Assembly: GCA_021495925.1 (NCBI GenBank)
Contig: JAKEKT010000051.1
Span: 124,001-188,000 of the forward strand
Direction of reading: 5' to 3'
From: Diplodia intermedia
Lineage: Eukaryota; Ascomycota; Dothideomycetes; Botryosphaeriales; Botryosphaeriaceae
DNA: 64,000 nt
The notes below the pieces were generated by a model, which saw only the letters and a program-made list of their open reading frames with translations, was not told the origin of the DNA and did not search any database. Both the position numbers and the translations under genes were made by a program. Position 1 is the stretch's first letter. Each line of letters starts with the position of its first letter. Shown here one piece after another: positions 11,980 through 23,319 of this stretch.

Positions 11980-13046
11980 ATGTCCAAGACCGTCAGTATC
12001 GAGTCGCCCGAGCAGTTCAGTTCGCTGCTGTCGTCCTCTCGCATCGTCGTCGTCGACTGTAAGTGCCCGCCTGCGCACCGCGCCTAGCCTAGTTCGTCGG
12101 CACTGACCTTTTGCGCGTAGTCTATGCGGACTGGTGCGGTCCCTGTAAGGCGATAGCCCCATTGTACGAGCAGCTGTCCGCTTCGCTCTCGCGGCCCAAA
12201 ATCATCACCTTCACCAAGGTCAACACGGATACCCAGCAGCAGGTGGCGCAGACGTACGGTATCACTGCCATGCCTACCTTTATGATATTCAAGAACACCC
12301 GCGAGGTTTCGAGGATAAGAGGAGCCAATGCCGCTCAACTTTCCGAGGCTGTCAAGAAGCTCGCCGCCGAGGCTGAGTCTGGTGGTGCCTCCTCCGGTGG
12401 CTTCGGAGAGGCCAGCGGCAGCTCCGGCGGCGGCTGGCTTGGCGCTAGCCTCCCGCGTGGCTATGGCGATGCCACGGAGCACGTCGATGTCCGAGGCCTC
12501 GATCTATTGAACGCGGATACCGAGGAAGCTGGAGGGGCGCGCGTGCTGTTCGCGACGAGCAAGCCGTCGGGCTCGGAGGCGGCAAAGGGCAAGGCTAAGG
12601 CGGGTGGCGCGCCGGACTGGGTCGAGAGCGACACCGACGAGCAGCTCATGCTGTACATCCCCTTCCAGTCGACGCTCAAGGTTCACACTATCCACCTCAC
12701 GTCCTTCCCGCCCCAGCCGTCCGAGGACGCCGACGAGGTACCCATGCGGCCACGCACCATCAAGCTCTACACGAACAGGGCCCACAACCTTGGGTTCGAG
12801 GAGGCGGATGACATCCCGGCTACGCAGGAGATCGCAATCAAGCCGGAAGACTGGGACACGAGCACCGGCACCGCCAAGTTGGAGCTGCGCTTTGTCAAGT
12901 TCCAGAATATCACCTCCTTGGTTATGTTCGTGGTGGACGGCGAAGGCGACGGGGAGAAGGTCCGCTTGGACCGGATCAGGATAATAGGGGACTCTGGCGA
13001 GAAGCGGGAGATGGGCAAGCTGGAGAAGATCGGCGACGAAGCGTAG
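11980..13046 (+). CDS. Thioredoxin-like protein with C-terminal PITH domain (TXNL1 type)
   Basis: Exons 11980-12058 and 12121-13046, with a 62-bp GT-AG intron between VVVD and FYADWCGPC, give about 334 residues. Residues 1-110 form a thioredoxin fold with the active site WCGPC (Cys32 and Cys35) and the cis-proline segment AMPTF. A Gly/Ser-rich linker (about 125-150) leads to a PITH domain, recognised by DEQLMLYIPFQSTLKVHTI, the phrase RPRTIKLYTNR and the ITSLVMFVVD block. Family knowledge: TXNL1-type proteins are cytosolic redox proteins that bind the 26S proteasome through PITH. The identification is firm from domain order. The neighbours give no functional hint. Confidence 0.92.
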
Positions 13047-16000
13047 AGGGGTACGGTGCGGCCGGCATGGGAAGGTGGCCACGACGTGCGGCTGCCAGTC
13101 CGCGGCGCATGTCCAGAGCAGAGCGAGCAAACATGCGAAATGCGAAATGCTCATCTGCAGGCTTACGTAGCATCATTTTTTTTTTGGCATAGACCAGCAT
13201 GCAGCACTCTGCTGTCCAAAAATACAACACAGCCCAGGTTATTCTTGTGCTATAAGCCACCACCACGCGGCTGTGAGATGGCGAGCATATTGAGATCTCC
13301 AGGGTCTATTAATTTCACGCATGGGACGGGGGTATGTCCGATCACCGCTCCAACGACAACGCCACTCGACCAGGCGCCACCGTAAAGTGTAAGGGCTTCG
13401 GTATGCAATATATTTCTTCTGTGACGTGACTGACGCTTGGTATAGATCACTGTGAAAGATTAATCAAGCAACACGGAGATATCGGTCACGTCGCCGCACG
13501 AAGAAGAAAATTCTCTGAGTTGCGCGCGTGGGAAGAGTTTTGTAGCCCACCCGCTTGATCCTCGGCCCGCTGGCCGGGCGCCGCGTTTCTCCGGTGCTCG
13601 TCGACAAAAGGTCGAGGGCTGACGCCGGTGGGAAATTTTTTCAACACAAGGCCTGTGATGAACGATACGCAAAGTATCACCAAACACATGATAGGAAGAG
13701 ACTGACCCGGCCACATGCCGGGCATGACTTCAACATACTCAATTCTGAGGCCTGTACACACACACACACACACACACACGCAATGCCCCTCCCCCTCCCC
13801 CACTCCTGCAAGTGGCAGACAGCATATCGCGCGCGCGCAATGCCCAGAAGCAAGTCGAGGCTTTGCCGCCTCACGAGCGCTTGCGTGCGCGGGCGACGCT
13901 GAGGCGCTTCTGGAATCCGTATCCCATCTACCCTCCATCGAACACGGTACGCCGCCGGCCCTTCGCCTCAACGCGTTCATCTCCGACCCGTGTCCCTGGC
14001 GTACGCAACGCCAAAAAGTCGCTGTGCGCAGAAGCTGCGAAGCGTTCGCCTGGCAAACGACGGGTCCCAGTCCCCGACGCCGCGGTCTTTGCTTTCCATA
14101 GCCTCACCATAGGCTCGCAAGCCTCGGCTGCGCCGGGGAGGCCGGGGCGTGGGCCAGGCCCTTGTCGCGGCACCAGGTTGCCGCTGCCGTCGCACAGTTC
14201 TGCGCTCTCGTGCGTCAAGCCGCTGGAAAAGTTTTTGCATCTTGTCTCAGATCACGTTGGGCACGAGCATTCCGAAACATCTGGGCGTGACGGGCATGCC
14301 GTCCTTTGCTGCCCTGCAGCGGGAACGGTAGACACCGGGTGGCAACGGCGAAGACATCATCACCATCCCAGTCCTGATTTCATCAACCCTCGAGTCCCAC
14401 GTGGGAAAGTTGGCGCTGCTCCTGCACCCCGGACGCTGGGCTGATTGCGCCGTTCCATAACCGGCTAGAAAGCCTTTGATCTGTCCATCTGATTCGAGGA
14501 TCCAACGAGATTACCCTATGATCTTCTATATCCGAGACCCTCGAAGGGCTCTGCACCGTCATAATCGTTTCAATAGAGCAGTCCACCAACCTGTGAACTC
14601 TGAGCGGCGCTGGCGTTGGGCGGGACACATGATTTTCGATGCCTTGACTGATATGCAGACCGCCGACGTCAAACGCCACTCCTTCGACCGGTCTTGCCGT
14701 CACGAACGCCTGCAGCAATCCTGCTGGCAGCCACGCTACGTAAATCCGTCTTCCGCAACTCTTGCGAGCCCGCATGCCGAGTCAGCCCCCGCGCGTCTGG
14801 TGAGGCATTACCCATCGCGCAACAACCGCACGCTGTCCACCACCTCTATCATCAGCTTATCTCATGAGTAACGTTAACCGTCCCGCCGGCTGTGGCAAAA
14901 ACGGTCCGAACGGAAGGGTGGGAGTCGATGCAAATTCCAGATCCAGTGTTCGCAGCGCAGTCGGGCAGCCGTGCTGCCGCTTTGTTCGTGCGATGATCAG
15001 CCGCCCAGATGCTCTGGAGCGGCACCAGGCCCGGCCCGGTGTTCCTAGGAGCAATGGCCGTCCTTAGGGCCAGCGTCTTTGCGGTGAGTTGCACTGTGTG
15101 CACGCCGAACTTGACCGCCTCTGTATCGTTGACCGGTGCACGCTGTCGAAGCCATTGGGAAGTCCAGGCCGTCTGCACCGCGACTCATGGCCCGCTCTTG
15201 GCGTTTCCATACGGCTTCGAAGGGTCCACTGGTGTGCGGGATCGACGGGTTTCAGTGTCGAGCGACATCTGTCCGGCCAATCGTTCGCGGATGCCGAAGG
15301 GTCTGTCCTTGTGGGGACGGCAGCGCAGGCTTGCTTCCAGCACACGTCGCCTTCGTCAGGCCCGCGGTGCGTGGCTTGCCTCTTGGAGGCGAGGGTCCAC
15401 AAATTGGCATGAACACCTCATTTCGCTGGACCGCCAGCTCAAGCCAGGGCCTCTCCACGAACCACCATCGCGGCCGCCGTGGCGTGTTCCGGAAAGGCTC
15501 CAGGGCAATCATGGCTTTCCCGGAGCGGAAGAGCACGATCGCAGGCTAACTTGATGGAGATCCTGACGTGAGGTTTCCATCTCGCTGGAGGCACTGCCAT
15601 CCCGAGCGCGCGGGCAATGATAACATCGTCAAATTAGCCGCACGCCTTACTCGCGCCGCAGCCACACGGGAAGCGACGAGGGCGCGCCGCTTGGCCGCGG
15701 TGCTGAGGAATGCGGCGGGAGGTCCGCGCCCGGCTCTTATCGTTCAACCTGATCTCGCAGCGTGTTGTCAGTGCTCCGAAGCAGGACCACGAGTCAAAGC
15801 TGTCCAAGCGTGGGGTGTTTTGATTCAGGTGCGGGCCGTCTGAAGAAAGCAGGGTCAGACCTTGGAAAGCCCACTCGAAGCGATGGAAGAGCCGATAGCT
15901 TCTACGCAATCTCGGCTGTCTGATAACGTCGATCTGTCTGGGGCGCGCGCACACCGGGCGCACGAGCGTGAGGGAACTGGAAGGAGCTAAGGGAACCAGG

Positions 16001-18641
16001 TGCAGCTTCCCCGACGCCAGTGCTCTGGGAGGGCACCAGCGCGCGGGACAGGCTAATATGGATGGAGGCAAGCGCCAGGTCCCGCGGGGGGCGTGCTGAA
16101 TCGCGAGAGGGTCCCGTCTCGGACCGACAACACCATTTGAGTTATCCACGCAGCGGACCTGCCCACGTCGCGAGTAATACCCTCCGGCACGGCACAAGCG
16201 TGCGGCCGCTGCCTGAGGCGTGAGAGACGACTGAGGCGGCGGGTTGCTGAAACGGTCGCGCTGGGCGTCGAGCCGTGGTTGTTCCTGCGTCGTTCCTGCA
16301 TTAGGTCGACATCAGCAGTCATGTGGAGATAGTACCGCACAGCTGCCGATCGCGACGATTGGCTGGCATTAGCGACCAACGGCGACCCTCAGCATCGGGG
16401 GCCCCCGGACGGGTCGGGCGGTCGGACCTGCGTTCTCGACGCGCAGCAGCCAGTGGCGGCGGGCGCTGGCAGCGATGGGAACAGAGCAGAATGACGGCCT
16501 GGGGCCGTGCAGCGCGGCGGCGTTGTGCATCATAAGTGGTGCGTGCCCGCGCCGCCTTTCCCGATTCCGCCGCGCACCCGAGGTTGTGCATGCATTGGCT
16601 GCCGCCCGAACGGGAACTGCTGGACAGCGCCCGGACCAAGAATAGCATCGAGTACGAAGATTATGCTTGCGATTGCATGATCATCACGAGAATGGCACAG
16701 CTGAAGGCCTTACTTACGAGCGCCGCTGCACGCTGACGGCGGTGACGGGTGACGGGCACGCAGTTGTGTGTGGAGGCAAAATTTCTAGCGCGCGGGAGCG
16801 CGTTGTTGTGCGACGAGCGATAGCGGGCGCCTATCGCTGGCGGAGGCTGTCTCCTCGCCCATCACGCTGCCCACTTGTGGTGTTGAAACAGCCGGGCTGC
16901 GGGCTGCTCGAATGAGCCGGATGGCTCGCCAGAATCGCTGCAGAAGGCGCGTCGGGCAGAGCCTGCCCAGCCAGTCAACGGGGCCGCCGACCCTCCACGA
17001 ACGACACAGCTGTCCTGCGTCGCACCACTCGCGGAAGCGTACCATCGACCCATGAGCTTGCTCTACCCCACATACCTGAAAACCACACCCACCTCGGTGA
17101 GCGGCGCGACGACAGCGCAGAGAGTCGGCCAGCAAATACACGGCCGCCCACTGCTGCACCGAGAGCTGTTCCTGCAGCAGCCTGAAGCGCCGCCGGTGCT
17201 CTCAAGCTGCTGCTGCAACGCGGCGGGCACGGCGCTGCGAGCGGGCGGGCTGAATGCCGCGATCGATCGCATCGCATGAAGGCGAGGTGTGGGCGAGACG
17301 TTCAGCCCAGCGCGTTTCAGCAAGACGGTGAAGCTGCGGGACCAGTCCCCGCGAGCCCGTTTGACAATAATGACAGCGAGCGGGCGCACTGGGCGCAGGC
17401 GGCGACATCATAGTGCTGTCTTGCGTGGCACCCTGTACATCTGGATCTGGGATTCACCGGCAGCGTGAAGGTGACGCTCAGGTGGGCAGACTCCACAAAT
17501 CTCACTTCACATGCGGCCAGCCAAGCAGAAAATCAGGGTCGCACGTCTCGCGGCAACATATCGATTGCCTCCAGGCGGCGCGGACTGATAGGCGGGCGCG
17601 ACTCGACAGCGCCCGTCACACAGGCTGAACGGCAGTGCTTCGCAGGCCGTCACACTGCGTGTTTGGCCGCGGGCGGCGGGTCGTGGGCGCGCGAGGCCCA
17701 ATGGGCGGCCCTCTGCGGTGCGCTCTCAGCTGGCCGCGCTGGGCGTGGCACGCGAGCGCGCAGCAAGCAGCGCGACTGGCTTTATGCAGCGCACTAGGGT
17801 TTCACGTATGGCCGCGGGCTTCGCGATGATGTGGGTGGTGCGCGGGTCGTAATCTCGCAGGCGGCGGGCGCGCGCCGCCATTCGCCCGGGGCGGGCGGGC
17901 TGTGAGGCAGAGGCCAGGGCGTCGCCGGCCAATATTAGTGCTGCGACCAGGCATAAAAATATGCCTCTCGCTATGCCGCGCGGCCCTCGAGCCCACTCCG
18001 CGTGCGCCGTGCTGCGTGCGAGTCAGGGCCGTAACGCGCCTGTGCATTAGGGCCGCAGGGGTCGCGCCGCATGCACCGCTCCATGTCTCGATGGCTCCGC
18101 TGCTGCGCCTTCCCGACTTCCCCTCCCATGGTAGTTAACCATTTCCGCGTCCTCTGCCACTGTGCCTGGTCATCTTTTCTTCTTCAGACTTAATCGCCTG
18201 TCTCGTCCTTCGCTGATCACCCACCTACTTATCCACACCCACGCCCCATCCACTCGTTGCCCTTTCCTTGAACCCAGGGTTTATCAACTCTGTCCTTCGC
18301 ACCTTTTCTTCCAGAACACTGCCGTTTATTACTTCGCTTTCCCCGATAGCTCTCGACCTTCTGTCTCTTGTGTAACAGTAGCCTCGATTGTTATCAGCCC
18401 TTCTTTTGGACACACCTCCCGTGTAAAGCTAGACCTAGTAGACAGCCTTCGGATATCCTCCCATTGCTGTTGTCCGTCACTCTCTCGAGCGAACCGCAGC
18501 GTTGATATTCGGCCTGAACCACCTCGACCACCCTGGACACCCTGTACCATCCACTACTCTAATACCTCGCGACACACATCCTTTGGATCACCTGTAACAA
18601 CACACAATCTTAATTCACACCTCGCCTTTGTCTTGCTCGAG
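13047..18641. other. 5.6-kb gene-free region upstream of the Msn2-like gene
   Basis: G+C-rich DNA with no convincing coding region on either strand; the open frames are short and Arg/Pro/Ala-rich with no domains. It holds a (CA)12 tract at 13756. From about 18150 to the start of the zinc-finger gene the plus strand becomes pyrimidine-rich (many CTTC, TCTC and CACC runs), typical of a fungal 5' leader. The proximal part is best read as promoter plus long leader of the zinc-finger gene; the distal part is unexplained. Confidence 0.5.
13756..13779. repeat. (CA)12 microsatellite
   Basis: Twelve uninterrupted CA units on the plus strand in intergenic DNA, followed by a C-rich stretch. Confidence 0.95.
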
Positions 18642-18720
18642 GTCAGTCGCCGCCCTGCCGACACGTGTGTGTTGCTATTCTGGGCCTGGAATGGGAGCTG
18701 ACATTCCATGATAGACCACA
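18642..18720 (+). promoter_or_regulatory. Probable 5'-UTR intron or uORF region of the Msn2-like gene
   Basis: A GTCAGT donor at 18642, a CTGAC branch-like motif at 18698-18702 and a CCACAG acceptor ending at 18720 sit just before the main ATG at 18727. If this 79-bp segment is retained, the mRNA carries a uORF at 18691-18711 (MGADIP). Its TGA overlaps a second ATG at 18708, which opens an out-of-frame ORF running to 19217 across the start of the main CDS. Splicing would remove both upstream ATGs. The intron is inferred from signals only. Confidence 0.45.
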
Positions 18721-18726
18721 GATACA

Positions 18727-20533
18727 ATGGAGTCTCCATTCGCACCACAGCCCCAGATGATGGGTCAATCGCCTTTCTTCTACTACAACCCGGACCCCAG
18801 CCCCGAGAACCGCCAGCACGGCCACTTCACACCGCACCCGCATGGCCAGGCGTTCCCCGGCCAGCTGGGCTCGACTCCCGAGAGCATGCACATGTACACT
18901 TCCAACATGTGCTATGGCCGTCCCTCTTCCTCCAGCTCGCAGACCGCCTACGCAGCAAGATCATACCCCGCGCAGATGATGACCCCGCTCGCCTCGCCTC
19001 AGCCCATCCACCAGAAGCCTACCCTGCTCATCCAGCAAGACGCGGCCTACCTGACTCCTCTGGAGTCGGAGTTCGACTTCCGCTTCCCTCCCGCCACGCC
19101 GCCGCTCTCTTCGTCGTGCAGCGCCATCTCCAGCCCGCCTTCGTCCATCTACGATGCGCTGCCCACGCCCGTCAACGGCACCTTCGAGTGCATGGAGGGC
19201 GTGAAGCAGGGCTGTGAGGAGGAAGTCTTCTCGGAGATCCTCGCCGGTGAGGAGTGGACAAGGTCGCAGTCGCCTCCGATGACGCCTGGTAAGTGCTTTG
19301 TGTTTTGTTGTGTGGTTAGAGTTGCGCGGTACCGGCCGTTTGTCACGCGTTTGCTCTAGCCGCGAAGCGTGGACCCTGGCTAACGCGGGCGCAGTGTTCA
19401 TCCAACCGCCTACCTCGCACCCGTGCCTGGACCAGCCCCAAACCACCTCCGCCGCCTCTTACCTGCTTTCGGCCACTTCGTGCCCCTCGATCTCGCCCTC
19501 GCCCTCGCCGTTGCCGCGCACCCCGATCGACAGCGAGGCCGACTTTTGCGACCCGCGCAACCTCACTGTCTCATCCAACACCGACTTTGCTTGCCTTCCC
19601 ACCCTGTGCTCTGGCGACGACGAAGAGCACAAGCTCATGCTCCGTGGCGACGCTTTCACCGCCCGCGCCGAGCAGCCCGCCGCCGACTTCACCTCCAACC
19701 CGCAGCAGCTGACCTTCGAGCCCCTCTTCGAGCTCGATTCTGAGGACGACTTCAACGCTGTGCAGTTCCCGACGACTGAGAACACCGCCTTCCACAGCAA
19801 CAAGCGCCAGCGCACCGGCTTCTCCTCGCTCTCGCTCGAGGACGACAACCTGGTTGACGAGGACAACTTCAGCGACTTCGGCGACGAGTTCGCTCACCAC
19901 GGCCTCCCCACTCCTGACACTGACGGCTCCTTCTCTGACGACATGACCGAGGCCAAGAACAAGAGGCGGGCGAAGAGGCGCGCCGACGACTCTGACTCCG
20001 ACTTCGTCATGGGCAGGTCGCACGCCAGCCGCAGCAAGTCATCTGCCGCTCCTGCGTCTGAGTCCGGCTCTGGCGTCCCCTCGGCTTCTGAGGACAGCGT
20101 CACCCCCACCTCTCAGCCCGTCAGCCGCCGCGGCCGCAAGCAGTCGCTCACCGAGGATCCCTCCAAGACTTTCGTGTGCTCGCTCTGCTCTCGCCGCTTC
20201 CGCCGCCAGGAGCACCTCAAGCGTCACTACCGCTCCCTGCACACTCACGAGAAGCCTTTCGAGTGCACCGACTGCGGCAAGAAGTTCTCTCGCAGCGACA
20301 ACCTCTCTCAGCACCAGCGCACCCACGGCACTGGCACCGTCACCCTTGGCGTCATGGACGAGTCGGAGCTCAGGAGGCAGAAGGAGTCCTCGGCCTCGTC
20401 GTACGACAGCCAGGATTCCAACGCCCTTGGCGCCGCTCTCTACAATGCCGTTGCTGCCGTGTCGAGTGGTTCGTCGACTGGCTCCATGTCGGATGCCGAC
20501 AAGAAGCAGAAGAAGAGGAAGCGGGACGAGTAA
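18727..20533 (+). CDS. Msn2/Msn4/SebA-type C2H2 stress-response transcription factor
   Basis: Exons 18727-19288 and 19395-20533 with a 106-bp GT-AG intron give about 566 residues. The first ~440 residues are low-complexity, rich in Ser, Pro and Gln, with acidic patches that resemble activation regions, and a basic stretch (KNKRRAKRR) that may be a nuclear signal. Two adjacent C2H2 fingers occupy about 449-498. The first is CSLC...HYRSLH with the H-x4-H spacing and the RRQEHLKRH recognition helix typical of Msn2/Msn4. The second is CTDCGKKF...HQRTH with RSDNLSQH. The C-terminus is short and ends in a Lys/Arg cluster. Homologues bind the stress element AGGGG and control oxidative, heat and carbon stress responses and development. 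The long upstream region and possible uORFs suggest elaborate control. Family assignment is strong. Confidence 0.92.
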
Positions 20534-23319
20534 GCGGCCTCTGGTAGGCACCGTAGACTCTTAATGACGGACATGACAACCAAAATTTTCTCCTAACGGC
20601 AGGCGATCTCTCGTCTTCTGAACGACGTCACGCTGGGCGGCTTCGGTAGACTTGGCGGGACTTAAAAAACAAAAATCGGGCTATTGGGAAGTACATCAGG
20701 GCGTGTGGAAAGGTTTCCTCGACGTCAATACCACCTTTTCCGCAGTCATCACTGGTAACGGCTGGCTGTTTTGCTGTTTAGCATCTTGCGAGTTTAGCGA
20801 TCTGTTAGTTTTCAAGTTCTCTATCTGGATGGGTAGGCATTTCGGACGGGATTATTGGGAAGGTGTGAAGGTGTTGGTGTTTTCTGATACACTTTGGAGG
20901 AACTGACTACTATTGCTATCAATGGTTGGGCGGGAGGGTCGCTTACTCTGCTCTCAAAAGTTTGAGCACGAGTGCTATTTGCTTGTTGCTGCTAGCGTTA
21001 CTTGCCTGGCTGCTACTACTAGTTCCAGTTCCTCTCTCTCTTACACATTTTCTTGTCTCACCTCTTTACTCTTACTGTAATGTTGCGTTCATCCGAGGGA
21101 AAAAGAGAGACAGTTGACCTCGTCTGCTCGTCCCATCTTTCGATTCTTCTCATAAGACACGCAACAACACACCTCGAACTTAATACACACTACCGTAATA
21201 TTCTCTCAGACCACCACTTAATTACACACCTTGTCTCGGAGTAGCTCTTCTCTTGGACTGTCATACTACAGAAAGACTTAATAATGATTACTATAATGTT
21301 CTCGTCAAACTTGTTTCTTGTTGTTAGAGCAGTGTGTGTTATAGAAGACTCGCCCTTCTCTCGTTGGCTTTCCCTCGTTCCGCTGGTATGTTGGCGGCAT
21401 GAATGAGGCCCCCCCACAGCTATCTAAGCGAAACGAGGAAGACCTCAGGCAAACGGACGAGACGTTGAGATGTGGCAAAAAGTGTTTTACCTCTGTTTGT
21501 TTCACCGCCGATATGTGTAACCAGGATTACATTCTTCAGTACTCGGGCAGAGCCAACACGCGTTCCGAGCTTTTGACTATGCTCCCCGCGGCCGCAAAAA
21601 AATGCAAAATGGAAAGGTTCGTGGCCGTTCGATTGGCGAGTGAGGCTTTGGTACAAAGTGGTGTCACACAGTGCTTTCGCAGCTGGATGCCCAATGGCAG
21701 GTTGTGAGGGAAATTGGCCCGGGGACCTGCGTTTCGGAAGATATGGGCCACTACATGGACCCTGCAGGGCCGGCCAGGCAGGGAAAAAGAGGGAACGTCG
21801 ATGCGTCTTTTTTTGTGAGTGGTTCGTTTAATCACAAGAGCAGAGCATGCTCGAGCAGCCTGGGCCGCAGTCCACCGACCGGGCTAGCCCGCCCGTCCCC
21901 TCTCTTCACACGGTTGCCCAGCCCTGTTGTAGGGCCAACCCGGGAGTGGAGATGAATTGGCGTCCGTGTGCGCTGTTGGTATGATGAAAGTGGGGTAAGG
22001 TCATACAACAGTGCGCACGCGGTGAGATGATCGAGATAGGCAGGGTGTTGGGGAACCGGTCAAGAAGAGGTCTTTGTGGGTGCATGTGTGGGCGTGTCTT
22101 TGCCTGTTCCTGCCAGGCTGGTACCTGGGCATTATTGGCGGGCGGGGCTCGCCTGGCCGTCGTGGCAGACTTAGCGTGGAGCAAGAGAGGTGACAGCTGA
22201 TGAGATGGTGAGATGTCGGTTGGTGGGGAACTCGGCCGGTCAAGCAACGCGGTCTGCAGCGACGGGCCAGGGTTCGATTGGGCAGCGGCTTCTCGAAGCG
22301 ACAGTCAGACCGCAAGATCGGATCTGCTGGCGCTTCACTTCTAGAAGGCGGCATGGAAGAACTGGCGGTCGGGGAGCTGCAGGTTGCGGGAATATGGGGT
22401 ATTGGCTGGCGCGCGGCTTCGCGTGTAGCTAGCTGACCGTTCGGCGCTGGAGGGTGGGAAGTGGGGCCATGGGCCCGACGGGGCGTGTCGGATATGGGCA
22501 GCGGGAGTGGAGATGAGGGTGGAGGAAGCGGTCTGGAATCTGGCACAGCAGCACGTGGGGCGCTGGGCGGATGCATGATGATGAAGGTGGTGTTGGCCGA
22601 CTAGCCCGGCGCGGCTGGCTTGCGCGGAACAGCGGAGCGCGGGCGGGGAGGAGCGGATTGGACGCGTGCTTGGAGCAAGTGTTCATGCGTAATGCAGGAC
22701 GAGTGAGTTGTAGCGCCACAAGCAAGTGGCGGTCAATGTCGAATGCGCACTGACGGCGGGTTATGTCCGACACCGGTCGGGCGGCATTGCTGCGACAGAT
22801 GCAGACGCAGATGCAGCGCGCGTGCACAAGTCGCCGCGTGGGAAGGTGACGGGCGACCTGAGCCGTCCATGGAGGCCCGCCGAGGGCGCTACAGGCTTCC
22901 TGCATGGGTGGTTGGATCCAGTACCCAGGCGTGGACGCGAGGATTAAAACCGTACAGCCCCGTTTGCCACACTAGCTTCCGCTACCTGTCTATCGCATGG
23001 CGGATGTGGGTGGGCTCGATTGTCGGCGAGACGTGGTGTCTGAATAGGCGTCGGGCGTCGTCGGCCGGCGGCTTCCCCGGCCCCCACTAGAACGGCAGGA
23101 AGCCACCACCAACCGCCTACCGAAACGGTATCCAGACCTCCAAGCACGAAGCCAACGCCTCAGCCCGGCTGGCCTTGACCTTTGCCGCCTGTCTTGCCCG
23201 CTCCTGCCGTGACGTTCGCTGAAGCTTCGTCGAGCTGGACAGCGAAAAATACTGTAGTGTTGCTCGCGTAAATTTTCGTTGGCCATCGCCACCAACACAC
23301 CCCTCTTGGTGCTTGAGCC
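20534..23319. other. 2.8-kb intergenic region, no gene seen
   Basis: The first 0.9 kb is T-rich and probably contains the 3' UTR of the zinc-finger gene. From about 21.7 kb the sequence becomes G+C-rich with Pro/Arg/Ser-rich frames that look non-coding. A segment at 22904-22940 weakly resembles one arm of the fold-back repeat but lacks a clear partner arm. The last 200 bp should hold the DPH6 promoter. Confidence 0.45.

Noticed and set aside
14857..15554. Overlapping frames of 100-180 codons on both strands
   Set aside because: Codon composition is that of random G+C-rich DNA; no motif or splice pattern.
20652..20906. 84-codon plus-strand frame after the zinc-finger gene
   Set aside because: Trp/Gly/Phe-rich, no conserved feature, lies in the likely 3' UTR.
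22904..22940. Possible G+C-rich copy of the fold-back element (GGGTGGTTGGATCCAGTACC)
   Set aside because: The left-arm match is suggestive, but no partner arm was found within 100 bp.
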